Source of the DNA: Aphelenchoides besseyi
Lineage: Eukaryota > Nematoda > Chromadorea > Rhabditida > Aphelenchoididae
DNA length: 64,000 nt
Direction: 5' to 3'
Assembly: GCA_024699855.1 (NCBI GenBank)
Contig: JAMPIQ010000002.1
Span: 11,098,001 to 11,162,000 of the forward strand
Made by a program: the position numbers and the translations under genes. Under the pieces are notes generated by a model. The model was given only the letters and a program-made list of their open reading frames with translations. It had not been told where the DNA came from and did not search any database. Shown here one piece after another: positions 33,197 through 46,648 of the stretch (its first letter is position 1; each line of letters begins with the position of its first letter).

Positions 33197-33701
33197 AAAC
33201 AACCGAACTTGTCAAATAAGCGATTTCATTTAATTCGTTTATTCGCACACAAAATCGGGTAAAAGAGACCAAAGTTGAGATGTTTAATGGAGACGATTGT
33301 TTAAAATACAAACGGGTATATCTCGTAGTTAGCACTTTAGAAGTTTAAACTTAAGAAGAACAGACGTATGCATCCAACAGTGAAATGATGAGAAACGATG
33401 AGCAGAAACCGTTGGAATCTCATTGAAAGTCTGGAAAACAACGACAAACGTAACTAACACTTAAAATGATATGATTATCACTCAAGCAATTTGTACCATT
33501 AAGGTTTAGATATTGAACAAAACATGGATGAAACCGAACGAAATGGCAGAAACCGATTCGAACATGAAAGATATTTTGAATAACAAGAAATCAGGCAAAA
33601 TCAACGTTGAAAACGTCGACTAACATCTCAACGTATCATTTAACAAGATGACAGAAATAAACTAACAATAAATTAATTTTCATTGATTATGTTGAATAAG
33701 A
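33197..33701. other. Short intergenic gap, 3' side of the NR4A gene
   Basis: About 500 AT-rich bases between the block above and the NR4A stop codon. It should contain the NR4A 3' UTR. No exact AATAAA close to the stop and no ORF of note was seen. Confidence 0.4.
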
Positions 33702-36700
33702 TCAGAAGGGAACCTGAAACTCGACTTTGATATTTTGCGACGTCGACCCGTCGTCTGTCCTCGACGAACTTGGTTGTTGAGTTTTTAGCACGTCCGTATC
33801 AACACCAAAAGCTAGAAAATTCAAAGAGGTTTCGTGTGCAACATTCATAGCAGTTAGTCGATGACACTCATGATAAACATCGATCAAACACTGAGGTAGA
33901 ACACAACCGGAGTTACGCGCTTTTTGAAGGCAATTGAATCCAAGTGTACGAAAAGGTATAAACTTCTCGATCTGCAGACAGCTGATTATGTCGAGTTCTT
34001 GTTAAATTCACTCACCTGACGAACAATATTTGCGAGTTTTGAGTTTTGTTGTGCAATGGTATTACAACAATGGTCTTTGAGTGCGTTCACAATCGTACTG
34101 CGCAAACGATCTATACTCGCCTGGTTGGCAAACAGCGAGAGATCTTCGTCTAAATTCCGTTCTTGAAATTCACGATCTTTGGCTCATATTTTACCTGGAC
34201 TGACAGCAAGGAATTGCAACACAAGCAAACTCGCGATTGACGTTGGATCCCAATCGACACATGTTCGAAAGTCGTCGACAAACGAGGTAATCGCAGCGAA
34301 AAGTTGAGCAAATTCAGACGGTAAATCAGCCAACAAAGCAACAGTGTTGTCGTCGAATAAGAATCCTTCGGGAATCGACAGGTTTCTAAAGGCGCATATT
34401 AAACAGAATTCAAGTCACCATTGTACTCACTTCATTTCACCTACACGATAAACATGTTTAAGAGCGAAGAAGGGAAAGAAGTTGCGACAAATAAGCAAAC
34501 GAATATCCCGTTCGTCGATGTCCGTAATCTCTGGAATTCTATTGATGAAACGAAACAACGTCTGCACTTCGTATTCCAAGATATTTATCACGGAATTCGC
34601 GGAAAGTAGCTTCTAAACAAATCATTAGGACAGTAATTGGTTGTTGCTTACCGTATTGCGCGATAAACTCAACGGATTCGCAGGTCGACAATCCATGTAC
34701 GCCTTCACAATGATCGTTAATATCGCCATCGGAGGACTGGGTGGTTGATCGGCTTGAGCCGCAGATTTTACTTTCGATGGCAAACGTCCGCGTCGTCCTT
34801 GAAGAGTTCCGTATCGAACAACTTCTTTGACCTGAAAAAAACAACTTTATGTACAAATTTTATGTCGATTTGTTTACCATTCCAACTGCCAAACATTTTT
34901 GATAACGACAGTATTGACAACGACTACGATAACGCTTATCGATCGGACAGTTTTTGTTGCCAGCACACACATATTGCGCCTTCTTCTGCACGGTACGCTA
35001 GAAACAACCGATATTTTCAATTAATCGACTTTGAAATACCTTAAAAAACCCTTTGCATCCTTCACACGTTCGTGCTCCATAGTGCTGACAAATTGCATTG
35101 TCGTTGCAAACGGCACAAAGTTTATGTTCGTCCATTAGCTGTTGACCCTGCGAGACATCCGATCCCGAAGAATGAACGTTTTGTCCACTTGTTGCCGCAT
35201 TCGAAGCCGAAATTGGCATCATTCCCGGTCGCATTTGATTGTTCTCAGAAGCATGAATACCACCAAAAGCATTGTCGAACATACTGAATTAACTGTTGGT
35301 AAATTTGTTTTCATAACCTCTGAATACCTGAATCGCATCAAATTCGCGGCTGAAGAAGCAAAATTTGGAGATGTTGGATCGTGTTGTTGTGCAGAGGTAC
35401 TCAGAGCTGATGGCGAGTTTGTTTGCGAAACGGAGTTAGAACCAAACAAATAAAACGGATTGTACGGAAACGGATCGATTGGCATTTGATATCCGGTCCT
35501 GAAATGGTTTGTCACTACGAAAGATTATTTCTAATCAAACCTTGTAGTACCAGACATTGTTCGTCGAGCATCGATCATACTTGTCGCAGACAGTTGGTTG
35601 GCGCTGGATCCAAGACCACTCATTTGAGCTGAACTGACAGATGTCGTACCACAATTCGACTCGACGTTCCCACCATTTGCTGCTTGATAGAAACCAGCGG
35701 CAGCGGCAACAGTCGGAGCACCAAACAGCGAAGCACCGTAATCGAATGGCGATTGTGCACGATTGGCATTCTCGTTATTGCCTTGGTTTGTTGAATTCTG
35801 GTTGGTTTGCAAAGTGTTTGCTGTTGGATTTTCGTTTGATCCGAAGCCGGGAATCGATTCCTTGAATTCGCTCGACGACTCGTTGAACTCGTTGCTCATC
35901 CCCGTATTGATTCCGCCGTGGCTCGTTGGCAGACCGGACATACGTTGGAAATCGAAGCTGCAATAAAAGCACATACGGTAAATTTTACTTTTCGATTCGT
36001 AGGAAATTTTAGAACCCAATTTTGCGTCGTGTTTTTTATGGACAATAGGAAAACTACGAGCAACAAACAAGAGGACGATGGGACGCATTGTTTTCTCGAA
36101 CAGAAGATGCGGTACTTTTTGGTTTTAGCGAAGACGAGATGTCGTCGCATTCAGCCTGTTTTCCAGTTTGAACAGTGCAAAACAGATCGCTCGCTAAAGG
36201 CCAAATACAACGCTGCTTAATGCCGTGAACAATGATTCAGAAACAGACCAAAAGAATGGCGCGTGTCTTCAGCGTCTTCTTGTGCACGTTGATTTCATCA
36301 CTCGGCTTTGACGAACCGCCTTTCTCCGACTTAAACCTCCTCTATTACATCCAATTGGCAACTTACAATTTGCTTGAAACTCAACGAATAGATATACCGT
36401 TTAAGTCGAATGCTGACTTATGAAGTTTAATTGACGATGTCTCGATTTAACTGTCGAGCCCTACCAACCAATTAGATGACATTTGATTATTGAGAAAATC
36501 GTCGTAGTTTCAAACTACAGTAAGTCTTGAATGTTCGTGAAATGCGGTACAAAGAAACGAACAAAAAACGATCAACAAAAGAGCCCATCGCATTCGGTCT
36601 CTATCAAATGAGCATCCGATCGGATGACTCTCCGGGCTACAGTAATGACCGTAGACATCACTGCGAACTTCAAAGGTTTCTATTAAAATAGAAGTCAAAG

Positions 36701-39700
36701 AAACTAAGACTCGCCGTCTGTTGACGGAAAATTTTGGAATTTTGAGCCCAAATTATCGAAACCTTCTTATCACAAGTGCATCGAAATATCAATGATATTT
36801 CAAACAAAAAATCAAAAAGTTCAGTTTTAGTAAACTGAACTCAAATGCCAATCTTGAAGTTTATAACCTCCCTAATAATCCAAATGGACAAACCAATAGT
36901 CCATTTTCGTTTGTTGGCCTTTTAACACAGACACATGTCGACCATCATCAACGATATAATGGCCACCTTCTCTCGACCTAATTGCTTCAATGGACTTATC
37001 TGCGCGCGTGTCCTGTTGCATCCGGTAAGTCGCGAAGTAGAAGATGAGCGTGTGCAGAGATTGTTGACATTTAACGTTTCTTGCTGTGGCTGTTTCTTCA
37101 GCACGTCAACTTAAACCGAATTGTATTTAGACTGCCAGACAGAAGAAAAAGTTTCCCGTGACTCGAAATTGGAATGCGTGGCCGCAAAGTACGACTTGAG
37201 AGTTTGGAGATTAGCAAATTCGATCTTTCTCGCCAAATGATTCAAAAATGTTTGCAAGCTAACGACTATTTCGGAGATTGCACTTCAAACCAAAAGGAAA
37301 GTTGGAAGTCAAACACAGTAGTTAGCATCAGGTCCTCTGTATAGACAGAAACATAATCGGATATCATTTCAATACGGTAACATATGAAACTTAGAAATCA
37401 ATGGTTTTCGAACTGAAACAACGTAAACTATTTTACAGTTCGATTATCTAAAGAAGATTATGGACGTCGAAATGAACTTTGAGATGATCATTGCTTTCAA
37501 AACGTTCAGACGTATACAAGGCGGTCCAATGCGCATTCATGTTTTTTAAGCGATGAAACACTAAAGGTCACAGTGAAACATTTCCCTACTCTAGATATTT
37601 GTACGCCGAGCTTAATACAGCGGTGGGCAGTGATTAGTAAATACTATTACGATTATCCTTTTCGAATGCTGAGAGAACGGCAGCACTCGAAAATTTTTGC
37701 GAATTTCGCTATCCATTCTGCACGCTAAAGGACATTCGGATTGACCTTTCGACCGACGACGCAATTCAGTTTCCAACAATAATCACGAAACACCAACCTG
37801 CCAGTGGCGAACAACATTTGATTGTAAGGTGTCATAGACGGGGTGGACATAGGTGGAACGGATGGCATAAACAGGTTTTGGTAGTTCATTGTATCAACGT
37901 TTGAAGGCGATGCAGATGAAGTAGATGACTGACGACGTTTGATTCGATCTTCAGCAGACGCTACTTCTTCGTGAGCGTGCGACTGTGGTGAAGACGTTGA
38001 GTCGGAAAGACAATTATTGACAAAGTCGCGTTGCAGCTCGGCCGTTGATAACTTTGGTGACTGTTGTTGCTGAACTGAAGCGGTGGATGTGACGTGAAGA
38101 TTCGAATGAATGATGGGCGAAACCGCAGCCGAGGAATCTTTCCGGCACGAGACACTGGTTGACGAAGAGGCGGTTCCCGGTCCGTCGGTTGTGATTCCAC
38201 CCGCTGTTACCGTACTCAACGCCGTATTGGTGCTGTTACGTCTGTTAATGTTCGTCAACAAGTCGGGGGCGGGTCGTCCGCTTGCGCAATTGCATGTGAT
38301 TGGTGAACTTTTTCCAGCACGATCCATCTGAAACAAAGAACCAAAATCATTGCCCGCCTTTCCATTTAATATCGTCCCAGTGAAATGATTGCTGTTGCCC
38401 CTCGGATTTACTTGCCTGATGAGCACAAACAATCGTGTTCGAGAATAGAAAATCGTCCACGGTAGCGGTCGAAGATTTGTGTGAATTCACTGATGTGCTG
38501 CTCGAGTCTCGACGTTCATTGCGGCGCTAAAAATAGAATCAGTCGTGCGTATGAAATCTCGAAATTATAAATCATTTACAATCTTGGCAACTGAAAACGT
38601 CAATTTTTTCTTATGAATCTCGATTCGAATAACCCAAGAAGGCTAACGAAAGGAGGAGCAGCTTCAGTAATCACACATCTGCGTACCATTGAGCCTTCGA
38701 CTTCTAAGTTTGGGACTATAAGAGTCTCTATTAAAAGGCGCAGTTTATTGAACATGAAATTGACGTGGGACATTCAACTTCGCGTCTTCCATCCACGTAC
38801 CCTGATATTAGCGATCTTGTAGTGCAGACACGTAAATCCTAACAGTATGAAGGTGGATGGCATCAAGAGTCTGCCTTCACTCTTCAGGTAACAATCGTAG
38901 ACAGCATCGTGATGACCAAAGACTGTTGTCAATTCGACGTCAATTTGCAACGCTACGATTAAGATGGACAGATTTTGAAGTCCATTGATCTAACTTCTTA
39001 AACAACGACGACATCCACAAAGGATTAACCCGCTAATTAAGAACGAAAACGGTGAATTTTTTGCAAAATTTCCGAGCGGATTACCGTATCGTACTAATCT
39101 ATCGCAGAAGCATCTTCTTTTGACCCAAACATCGTTGTTTGCGAAACTTAAAGACCGGAACGTGCAGTTGAAAGAAATGGAAACAAATTCGCTGTGAGTT
39201 TTTGTAAAAGTCGTGAGATTTTGAAAACAATTTACGTTGCTTAATCCCAGAAGTTGGTTGTTTCAAACACGAGAGTTATTTTCGACGTCGAGCTTCGATT
39301 ACGGTCTGTGGTTGTTTCATTATTAAAAAGTGCGTCCAACGAATTCACCGACAATCAATCGGCTTCTTCCACAGATCTCGTTGGTCGGGTGGAGAGTGTG
39401 AATCAGCAATCGCAAACTCGAAAGACGTCTTTTGTTTTACCAAAGTAAAAGCGGAAGAAAAAAGAGAAGCCGCTTTTTTGGTCTTCAGAAATGTCAATGT
39501 ACGCATGACGGTAGGCATGATTGGCCCACAGTAACAACAATCGGGTATAAGCGTATCATGAGTAGAAGAGGAACACGAAAAGTTTGTGAATGGAACGTAC
39601 CTCTTCGTCGATGAACTCGTCAATGATTTGATGAATGTAGTCATGTGTGGATTCTGTGGATTCCTGTCGCGATTGAAAAGACAAATGATGCGGAGGATCG

Positions 39701-42361
39701 GAAATCGAATTTTGATGTTGAAGCGGAAAATGATGTCGTCGATGAGTCTCTTGCACACGTGATTGCGTATTGGCGTATGGATAAGAACGATGCAACGGCT
39801 GATAGTGCGAATAAGATCGACGAATCGACGTACTCGATCGTAGATTCACAGCATCGTGATATCGGTAGGAAGAAGTCGAAAAGTGCTGACGACTGGAACT
39901 TTGATCGATTGTCGATTCGTAGTCTGTGGCCAATTGAACGGTCGTTGAGTGTTCTAAACGAGCATGAGCGGCACTAACAATCGGTCGATTTGGTGCATCC
40001 GTAGCCGTGTTCGGAAGTTGGGAGAAGTTGCGTGGTGATTGATGGTAAGATTGAAGATGGTTGTCTGAAAAACAACAATACACATCATTCATTCTCAATC
40101 TGATATTAAACGACAGCAACGGTGATTAATTTACAGTTACGAAACTTTTGAATCTTCTCGCAGTTTCCCGGATTTCTATTTCCTTCATGTTGTTTTTCAC
40201 CTGTTGAAGAGATCATACGAAATGGACGGTTTCCTTTTTGAGAAATTGCGCTGAATGCAAGGGTCTCAGTGTTGCTAATAGCTGGTCGTCGTATAACCCG
40301 TGAACTTACAAAAGCAATCGAAAACTTGTCTTTTTGTTGACTTTAAAATTTGTTGTTCATTACGAGACAGAAACCGAAGGGTTTGAAGATGCTCAGTTGA
40401 ATGTGAGAGTTTACAGTTAAAAAGCAGTTGATGATGTTTGTCGAAAGTTTGTTGTGTTAGGAGTTTCGAAAGGTGTTGAGGTATCTACGAGTGTTGTTAC
40501 ACTCACATTGTTTCCAAAAGACCTTTATGGGAATGTCAAAGGAGCACGAATAGGAGGTCAATGGGCTGAATGCGGATCAGCATGTGGACGTTCTCCCAGC
40601 GGATAAAATTGGCGCCAATGGAACGAAGAAAAAACTCTTGGAAATGAGAAAAAACGCGCCAAAATGCGGTGCGTCTGCGCCTCGTGATTTTCGAGCGCGC
40701 AAAATTTGCAAAAATGCTCAGATGAATGGCAAAAAGTGTGCGCAGAAGAAGCCATTCTGTCCACAGCGAGCGTACGCATCGAAAAAAACCACTGTGATTG
40801 TTGTTCCAATCGCAGCACCTTTCGAATTTCTCTTTATGGAATTGCAATTGTTTTGGGTCGGAGCGTAAGAATTGACTTTTGCGATTCGAAATGTGCCCGT
40901 TTTGCGTCGTTGCCCCAATTGTCTTTTGCGAATTCCCAGACATTTTGCGCGGCCTGACGCTTCGAAGATCCTCGAAAGCGCGGAATTTGTGTTAACAGCG
41001 TTTTCAGGGGATTAGGATCTTCGTCCATGAAACTGGATCATCGAAAACACCGTTGATATTCCGAGAGATTAAACGAATTACGCAAAAATGATGCAAACTC
41101 TCCTACAAAAATAGCCCACAACTCGACGTTGGCGCACTGTAAGACAGAAGAAATGAGTTCCACGCACCGTCCAAAAAAAGTACTTCAACAATATCAATCT
41201 TTAAACTTCCACGAAGTACGCAAACCCAGTCATATTCCAAAGATGTTTACGTGAGCTTTAACGTCACGCTAATGACATAGCGAATTGCGTGCTCTTGCAT
41301 TTCAAATAAAAACGTTTGCTTTTTAAAGAACAATCACGTAGGTAGGTAAAGGCGACCGAATTCACCTGTCGATTGTCGTATTTTGCACTTACCGTTATCA
41401 CTAAAGGAAGTGGGACTGGGTTCGGGTGTTTGTAGTAGCTCGTCCATGTCATTAAGCTCTTGACTATCGAAGGACTGATTGCTCTGAAACGTTTGAGTAT
41501 CACATCAACATTCAAACTGATTACATAACAAATAACGAGATGTTTACAAAAAAATCAAACTTCAAAAGATTGTTTATCTTTGATCGAAAAAAGCGTTCAT
41601 TAGTTTCTATTCAAAAGGAAACTCGTAGATCTGCGGGCCATAAAGAGATGATTAATGTTTCGGAACTATCAATCACTGCGTTTTTTAATTTCTCGACTTC
41701 TTTGTTCGACGCGTTTAGTCTGCAGGTTTCTACGATAGTTGTTGCACCGAACTGGTCATCGCACCTTTTTGGCACGTTCAAAAGTGGGCGAGCTGAAAAC
41801 TTTGGTCCAATAGTCCACCCTTTGATTATGAATGTCTGGACTGTTTTTAATAACGGTTATTTTTACTACGGGGTCGTTGGACAAAAAAAGTTGCTAAATG
41901 CAACCGCAATGCACGTGAACGATCTTTTTTAAGTCCAATTTCAACGTTAAATTGCCACCATTTGGTTACAGTAAGATGAAAAAAAAGAACTGAAGAAAAC
42001 GAAGATGACTTACCGTTTCGCTTAGACGCGTGTAGCAAGATGCACTGTCGGATAATTGCCGACACCACGAACTTCGCCGAGAACTCCGCGAATAATTTGA
42101 GTATAGAAGTGGAGAGGGATATGTTGGGAATTGACGATTCGATTTGTTCAAACGAAGCTCTTGCGAAGCACGTCTTGTCGTCAACGGATACTGTGGTCTG
42201 TCGAAATGCGGATACGACCAATCGATGGCAGGTTGTGAGAAGGAAACGGTTTGCACTTCGCCACAAGTCTGAGGCACTGAGAACACTGGCTCCCGATTCA
42301 GGCGCTGCATTAGCAAAGACGTTTGTCTGTACAGTAGGGTTTTTGCATTGACAGACTCCAA
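33702..42361 (-). CDS. nhr-6: NR4A-type orphan nuclear receptor (Nurr1/NHR-6 family), complete, long isoform
   Basis: NR4A receptors are constitutive transcription factors that bind NBRE sites and lack an open ligand pocket. Exons are 42361-42014, 41483-41393, 40064-39601, 38526-38416, 38327-37798, 35957-35541, 35498-35328, 35283-35040, 34997-34878, 34831-34652, 34612-34431, 34385-34195, 34149-34016 and 33971-33702, about 1150 residues in one phase. The first 760 are low-complexity activation-type sequence ([16 protein letters not shown]). The DNA-binding domain starts [14 protein letters not shown], with P-box CEGCKGFFK and second finger [19 protein letters not shown], then the NR4A A-box [10 protein letters not shown] divergent ligand-binding domain follows ([17 protein letters not shown]) and the protein ends QVPF. 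The donor at 38415 is GC (CATCAG|gcaagt). An alternative first exon is listed separately. Exons may be missing in the 1.1 kb gap 38527-39600. The intron at 35958-37797 holds a perfect hairpin. Confidence 0.93.
36818..36841. repeat. Perfect 10-bp inverted repeat with 4-base loop in an NR4A intron
   Basis: AGTTCAGTTT, loop TAGT, AAACTGAACT. The arms contain AGTTCA and its complement, a form of the nuclear-receptor half-site RGKTCA. It sits in the long intron 35958-37797. It may be a structured RNA element or a chance hairpin. Confidence 0.6.
40141..40216 (-). other. nhr-6: Alternative first coding exon of the NR4A gene
   Basis: ATG at 40216-40214 starts 25 codons ([17 protein letters not shown]) that end in a good donor (TTTC|gtaact) in phase 1. 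This is the phase the 40064 exon needs, and also the phase left by the upstream exon at 41393. Two promoters about 2.1 kb apart, feeding one common exon, are the simplest reading. Between them the long isoform has an intron with a GC-richer patch at 40580-41030 that is open in several frames. Confidence 0.65.
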
Positions 42362-45033
42362 CGCAAAAGTTCAAATCTAAAAATCGATTCGAATAAATCT
42401 CGTGGGAGTTTTGATTTTAACAAAGCTCAAGTACACGATGGTCGGCAGACATTTGAAACCACAAATTTAATGTGCAATTGCAAGATATAAACCGAAAAAT
42501 GTACTCAACAACTGAGTCTATAAGAATAGAACTTGTATTAAAAGAACGAGATCGAGGTACAAAGATTAACCACGAAAAGTTAACCCGATGGATCAGTTGT
42601 CTTCTGTAGACAATTGAGGAATACAAATAGAATAGATAGTTGAAGATAACAGGCGAAACTAATGTCGTGGTGTTTTACGGTTAGTCATTTGCAGTTGTAC
42701 GTGTTGCGATTGGACTTGTCAATAAGTAGATTTCTTATGCGAATTAAGATCCAAAGAATGGACGTTATTTTCAGTTTCGTTTTCGAAAACGTCAGCGTCT
42801 TACGAACAGGTAGCCGCCATAGGGTCTACGGTCAACAGAATACTTTTGAGATTAAAAGAACTGCGGTTGAGCGCCGTCACGTTTTTGCATTGCTTCTTCC
42901 GCGAGTGCAAATAGCAGAAGCCAATGTTTTTGTTCGTAAGCTTATTGTATAAAGAAGGAAGACGTCAAGGATGAAAGTTACAAATTCCACTGGTATTCTA
43001 AAATGATCACTCGTAAATCCCACTAAAATGCCTTTTTTGTGTTAATTTCAAAAATCGATTTCAACGTCAAAACTTTTGAACTAAAAGACAGAACGCTCAC
43101 GTGATAAGGCTATCAAGTTTGGACTTCCGGTACTCACAGATTTAAACTTAACGGATTAAACTCAGCCGAAACTCAAGTCCAGACGAATCCCGTGTTCCGA
43201 TGGGTTACGGTATTCTGACAGCAGATTAAACAAAACAAAGAGACAATCCCCAGTTGCTAAAGGTGAATGTTTTTATTTTTGGTCGGATTTCTTAGTGTCG
43301 ATGTTTTGAAGCAGCCAAAAATAAAGCGACAGAATGCCGCAACTTTTTTGTCGATCAAGCAAAATGACCAGACGAAGGTCCGACACGAAAGATGACGTAC
43401 GAATAGTGGGCTTTTGACGGCGAGTCAATCAAAAAGTTGTTGCACGAAATAGGCAACGCAATGGGTGGTCTAATTGTCCAAAAGTGAAATACATAGTCAC
43501 GCTTATATGGAGAACCAAAAAACGAAATACACGTAATTGAAGAACGTCATTGTACTTACATCCGCATATTTGAAATAATCTCATTAAACAAAACAACAAC
43601 AAACATCGGCTTCTGCGTACACGAATGTTACATCCGGGGCTTACTAATCGTTCCGATGAATAAATTCACTTTAACCGATTAACCGCTGAGTGCCTTCGGA
43701 ACTGACCAAACGGATTTACTCACGTGCTGAACGGCCACTTACGTTTTTGTCAATTCCAAGAGATCACTCGATTAATAGGATTAAGGCAACAGAATGGTTC
43801 GATTAAGCACATCAAGTAAACAAAATCCAATCGTAAGAACAATTAATGAACAATCAATTTTTAAGGAGATAAGGAAGAATTCATCGACGATTGTTAAGAA
43901 AATATTCCGAAGAAACGAGTTGAGTTCATCGTAAAAAACACTCACAATCGTTCATTGTACCAAACTAAAAAGCATTTTCTTAAACTTAATGCGACCGTTT
44001 TAAAGCCCAACCCCCGCAATAGAAAACAAGGCTCATGTTTCGAGTTTGTGCACGCCCATTTTTTACCCACCGTTCCGAGTGCACGGTAGCCGCGTGTAGG
44101 TTGGGCGTGCCAATGATCGTGATTCCTCCAAAGTTTACAATTCCAAAGTGATTGGGAAGTTGGAAATATGATCAACTTTCATACAAACAAAGAGAATTCA
44201 GATGATGTTTTTGTTCAGGCAAATCGTTTCCTTCAGATCCTCATCGTACGAATATTGACTGAACTGTGTTTTAGCATCAAACGCCACATATAAAGTCGTT
44301 TTAACAATCGAATGCAGAAACCCACTTGTTCGTATTTCAAGTTTTGCCTGATCACCTTCTCCCTCAAAAATTGGACCAAGAATACAAAACCGTAAGACTG
44401 GCGACCGTTTTCACGTGTACTTCATATCGTGGACGTGGCTTATTTGTTCAGACGCGCAACTGACAATTTTTGCTCGCTGTTTTTTTAGGACAAAATGAGT
44501 GCCCTGAAAGCAGCAAAAATAGTGCACTGATAATTACAGATGATTACAACTATTTTTGACGTCACTCCATCTTCTCTTTCCAACTACCGTAGACATTCTT
44601 TCGAAGCAAAAATGATTGAAAGAAGATGCACTTTTTGGCCCACCAACTGTTCCTGAATTAGGACAAATCAATGGCTAAACAGTTGATGCTTAGAAACAGT
44701 ACTCTGTTTATCTAGTTCAATTAAACTCTAGTCACTAGTTACAAACGCGATTCTAACAGGCAGACTTTATCACACGACAAGACCCTGTGATCGCAGATAT
44801 GATGTACGTTGCCATTAGTTAATGGTAGAAAGAGATTGTTCGTTGTAGTAGGTGCAGCAGACAAACCGGACCATTGATTCCGGTAAAAGTTCCGTGTAAA
44901 TGGCTCATTTGTATCATCTCGTTGATACCACACCTTTCAACCCACGTTCTTTTGTTTTTTAATTTTACGTCTGCAAACTTATCAATTCACGCTTACTAGT
45001 TCGCAAAAACTCGCAGCGAACAATTCCAATCAA
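42362..45033. other. Intergenic region upstream of the NR4A gene
   Basis: About 2.7 kb without an assignable gene. Short ORFs (42662-42952 plus, 43942-44175 minus, 44739-44933 minus) show no motif or splice chain. The distal NR4A promoter should lie just right of 42361. A spaced inverted repeat at 44050-44110 is listed separately. Confidence 0.4.
44050..44110. repeat. Spaced inverted repeat GCACGCCCA / TGGGCGTGC
   Basis: Two perfect 9-base arms (44050-44058 and 44102-44110) enclose 43 bases. The arms are GC-rich against an AT-rich background, so the RNA or DNA could fold, but no known RNA family is apparent. Confidence 0.45.
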
Positions 45034-45518
45034 TTAGCCCAAATTGTTTCGATCAATTTCGCTCTTATTCATAAGATCAACTGTACGTCTGAACTGATCC
45101 GCGACGATAAGATGATCGTGGAACGTAACAAAACCACTGGCTCCATCTATCTTTTGATTTTTAATCTGTACAATGCGTGGTCGGAAAAACGAACAGTTTA
45201 CTCGGATTTCATGTTCGTAAACTGTAGGTTTGTAAACAAAAGTCGTTGTTGAGAAACGTCAAAGTTTCGTCGACGAACTTTCCGTTCTTACAGACCAACG
45301 CTTCAAATCCCACGCACTACTTCTTTTACCACATAAACGCCTTCAGCTCGGACAACTATCGCTAACGGAAGGAAAGTGAACTGTCGTGTCTTACTTACGT
45401 AGTGTTTATTTACGTGCCGCATTCTTTCGTGGTTTCTCCGTTCATCAAAGAACGTTTGCATAGTGTCAAACACTCGCGCAACTCTTCCTCCATGTGATGC
45501 CGACGAAATTGACGCCAT
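45034..45518 (-). CDS. Small conserved-looking spliced protein of unknown family, about 110 aa
   Basis: Three exons, 45518-45399, 45316-45292 and 45221-45034, join in consistent phase across good donors (gtaagt and gtaaga) and acceptors. The product starts MASISSASHGGRVARVF, continues through a charged helix (FFDERRNHERMRHVNKHY) and ends in an alternating hydrophobic region (IRVNCSFFRPRIVQIKN, then GFVTFHDHLIVADQFRR). No signal peptide or membrane segment. The C-terminal half looks like a small beta-rich fold, but I cannot place it in a family. The middle exon is only 25 bases, so a different structure is possible. The periodic composition argues for a real gene. Confidence 0.5.
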
Positions 45519-46080
45519 GTGGTGAGCTGGGAAAATGAAGTCAGAATAAGAAGCGCGGCGCGAATGGCCGAGTGACGGAGTGCTCGTTTTGGCGTAACCC
45601 GCAAACTACGTAATGCAAAGCTGCCAAAAAAACAAATGCATGAAATGTTCATTGTGCGCAGATTTTAATCTTTAAATCAGAGTTCGTTCGGACCGACAAG
45701 TTTTGAACTTGATCCAAAAACGTAGGTACTCGAAGATATCTTATGAGTAATCGGATATCTTTGAGCGTCTTAATCGTAAACCTATTGACGACCCGCAACC
45801 CATTTAGTTTTAATGCTATTCTCGACCCAAACTCAACCAAAAACCAACATACGACCATCAAAGAACAAGTTCCCGTTTTTTCATTGCTTTCATTTCACGC
45901 CTCCATGGCAAACAGCTAAAAAGGGAAGTTGCGCGTGCATTAGGGACGATCTTAAAAACATTTTTAAAACAATTCATTTGAAATTTACATGAACATTCCG
46001 CTAATTATTCCAAACACCCACTCATATCAAAAATTAATAACGAGATGAAAGCAACAAATCGTTTCATAATTTCAAATCAA

Positions 46081-46648
46081 TGGAAATAGTCCCGACTAAC
46101 TACCGTAATCCGGATGTCCGTCGCTCTTTGCAAGTTCGTTCGATTCAAAGAAGCGGACGAGGATCAGAAGGTCGTGGATCAAATGATCGACGTGCGCATA
46201 TGTTTTTTCGTTTGCAATGATTTGTGATGACGGCAATCGCCCATTGGATCAAAGATTCAATCAAAAAGCAACATCCGCATCGTTTTCCCACATTTCGCCA
46301 CATTTTTGATTCGCCGAAAACTTCTGCACAAGAATTAATGAACAGCAACGAAGCGAATTGGATTTCGGGTTACAAGACAACGAACGACAGTAACAAGCCG
46401 GAGGATCAGCAAGCACCCGAAAGGACTGCAAAGAAGTTGTAGAGATTAAATGCAAATCAAACACTTTGACCCTAAAGATAAGCCAACGATTTCGTGCAGA
46501 ATATCCCACACCTCTGCGTATTTTTAGTTGATTACAACAGAAGTCGATGGACACTTTTGCGGTAAAATGCGTCGATTCAAATGGTCGTACAAGAGAATGC
46601 AAGTAAACGTCGATAAAAAGCCGACGAGACTAAGAGCTAAGAGGCGGC
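46081..46648 (+). CDS. Possible small basic protein gene, structure unresolved
   Basis: An ATG at 46081 opens 41 codons rich in Arg (RRSLQVRSIQRSGRGSEGRG). Further protein-like segments lie at about 46245-46440 (HPHRFPTFRHIFDSPKT) and 46535-46648 (RRFKWSYKRMQVNVDKKP, ending RLRAKRRQQE at a TAA). Acceptor-like ends precede the second and third, but I could not join all three in one phase. It may be one gene with unseen exons or a decayed copy. Homology unknown. Confidence 0.28.

Noticed and set aside
40536..41028. Overlapping long ORFs on both strands in a GC-rich patch of the NR4A intron
   Set aside because: At least five frames are open at once, and none joins NR4A exons in phase.
41540..41932. 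130-codon plus-strand ORF opposite the first NR4A intron
   Set aside because: Looks partly protein-like, but has no splice or poly(A) signals, no motif, and lies inside an intron whose flanking exons splice cleanly.
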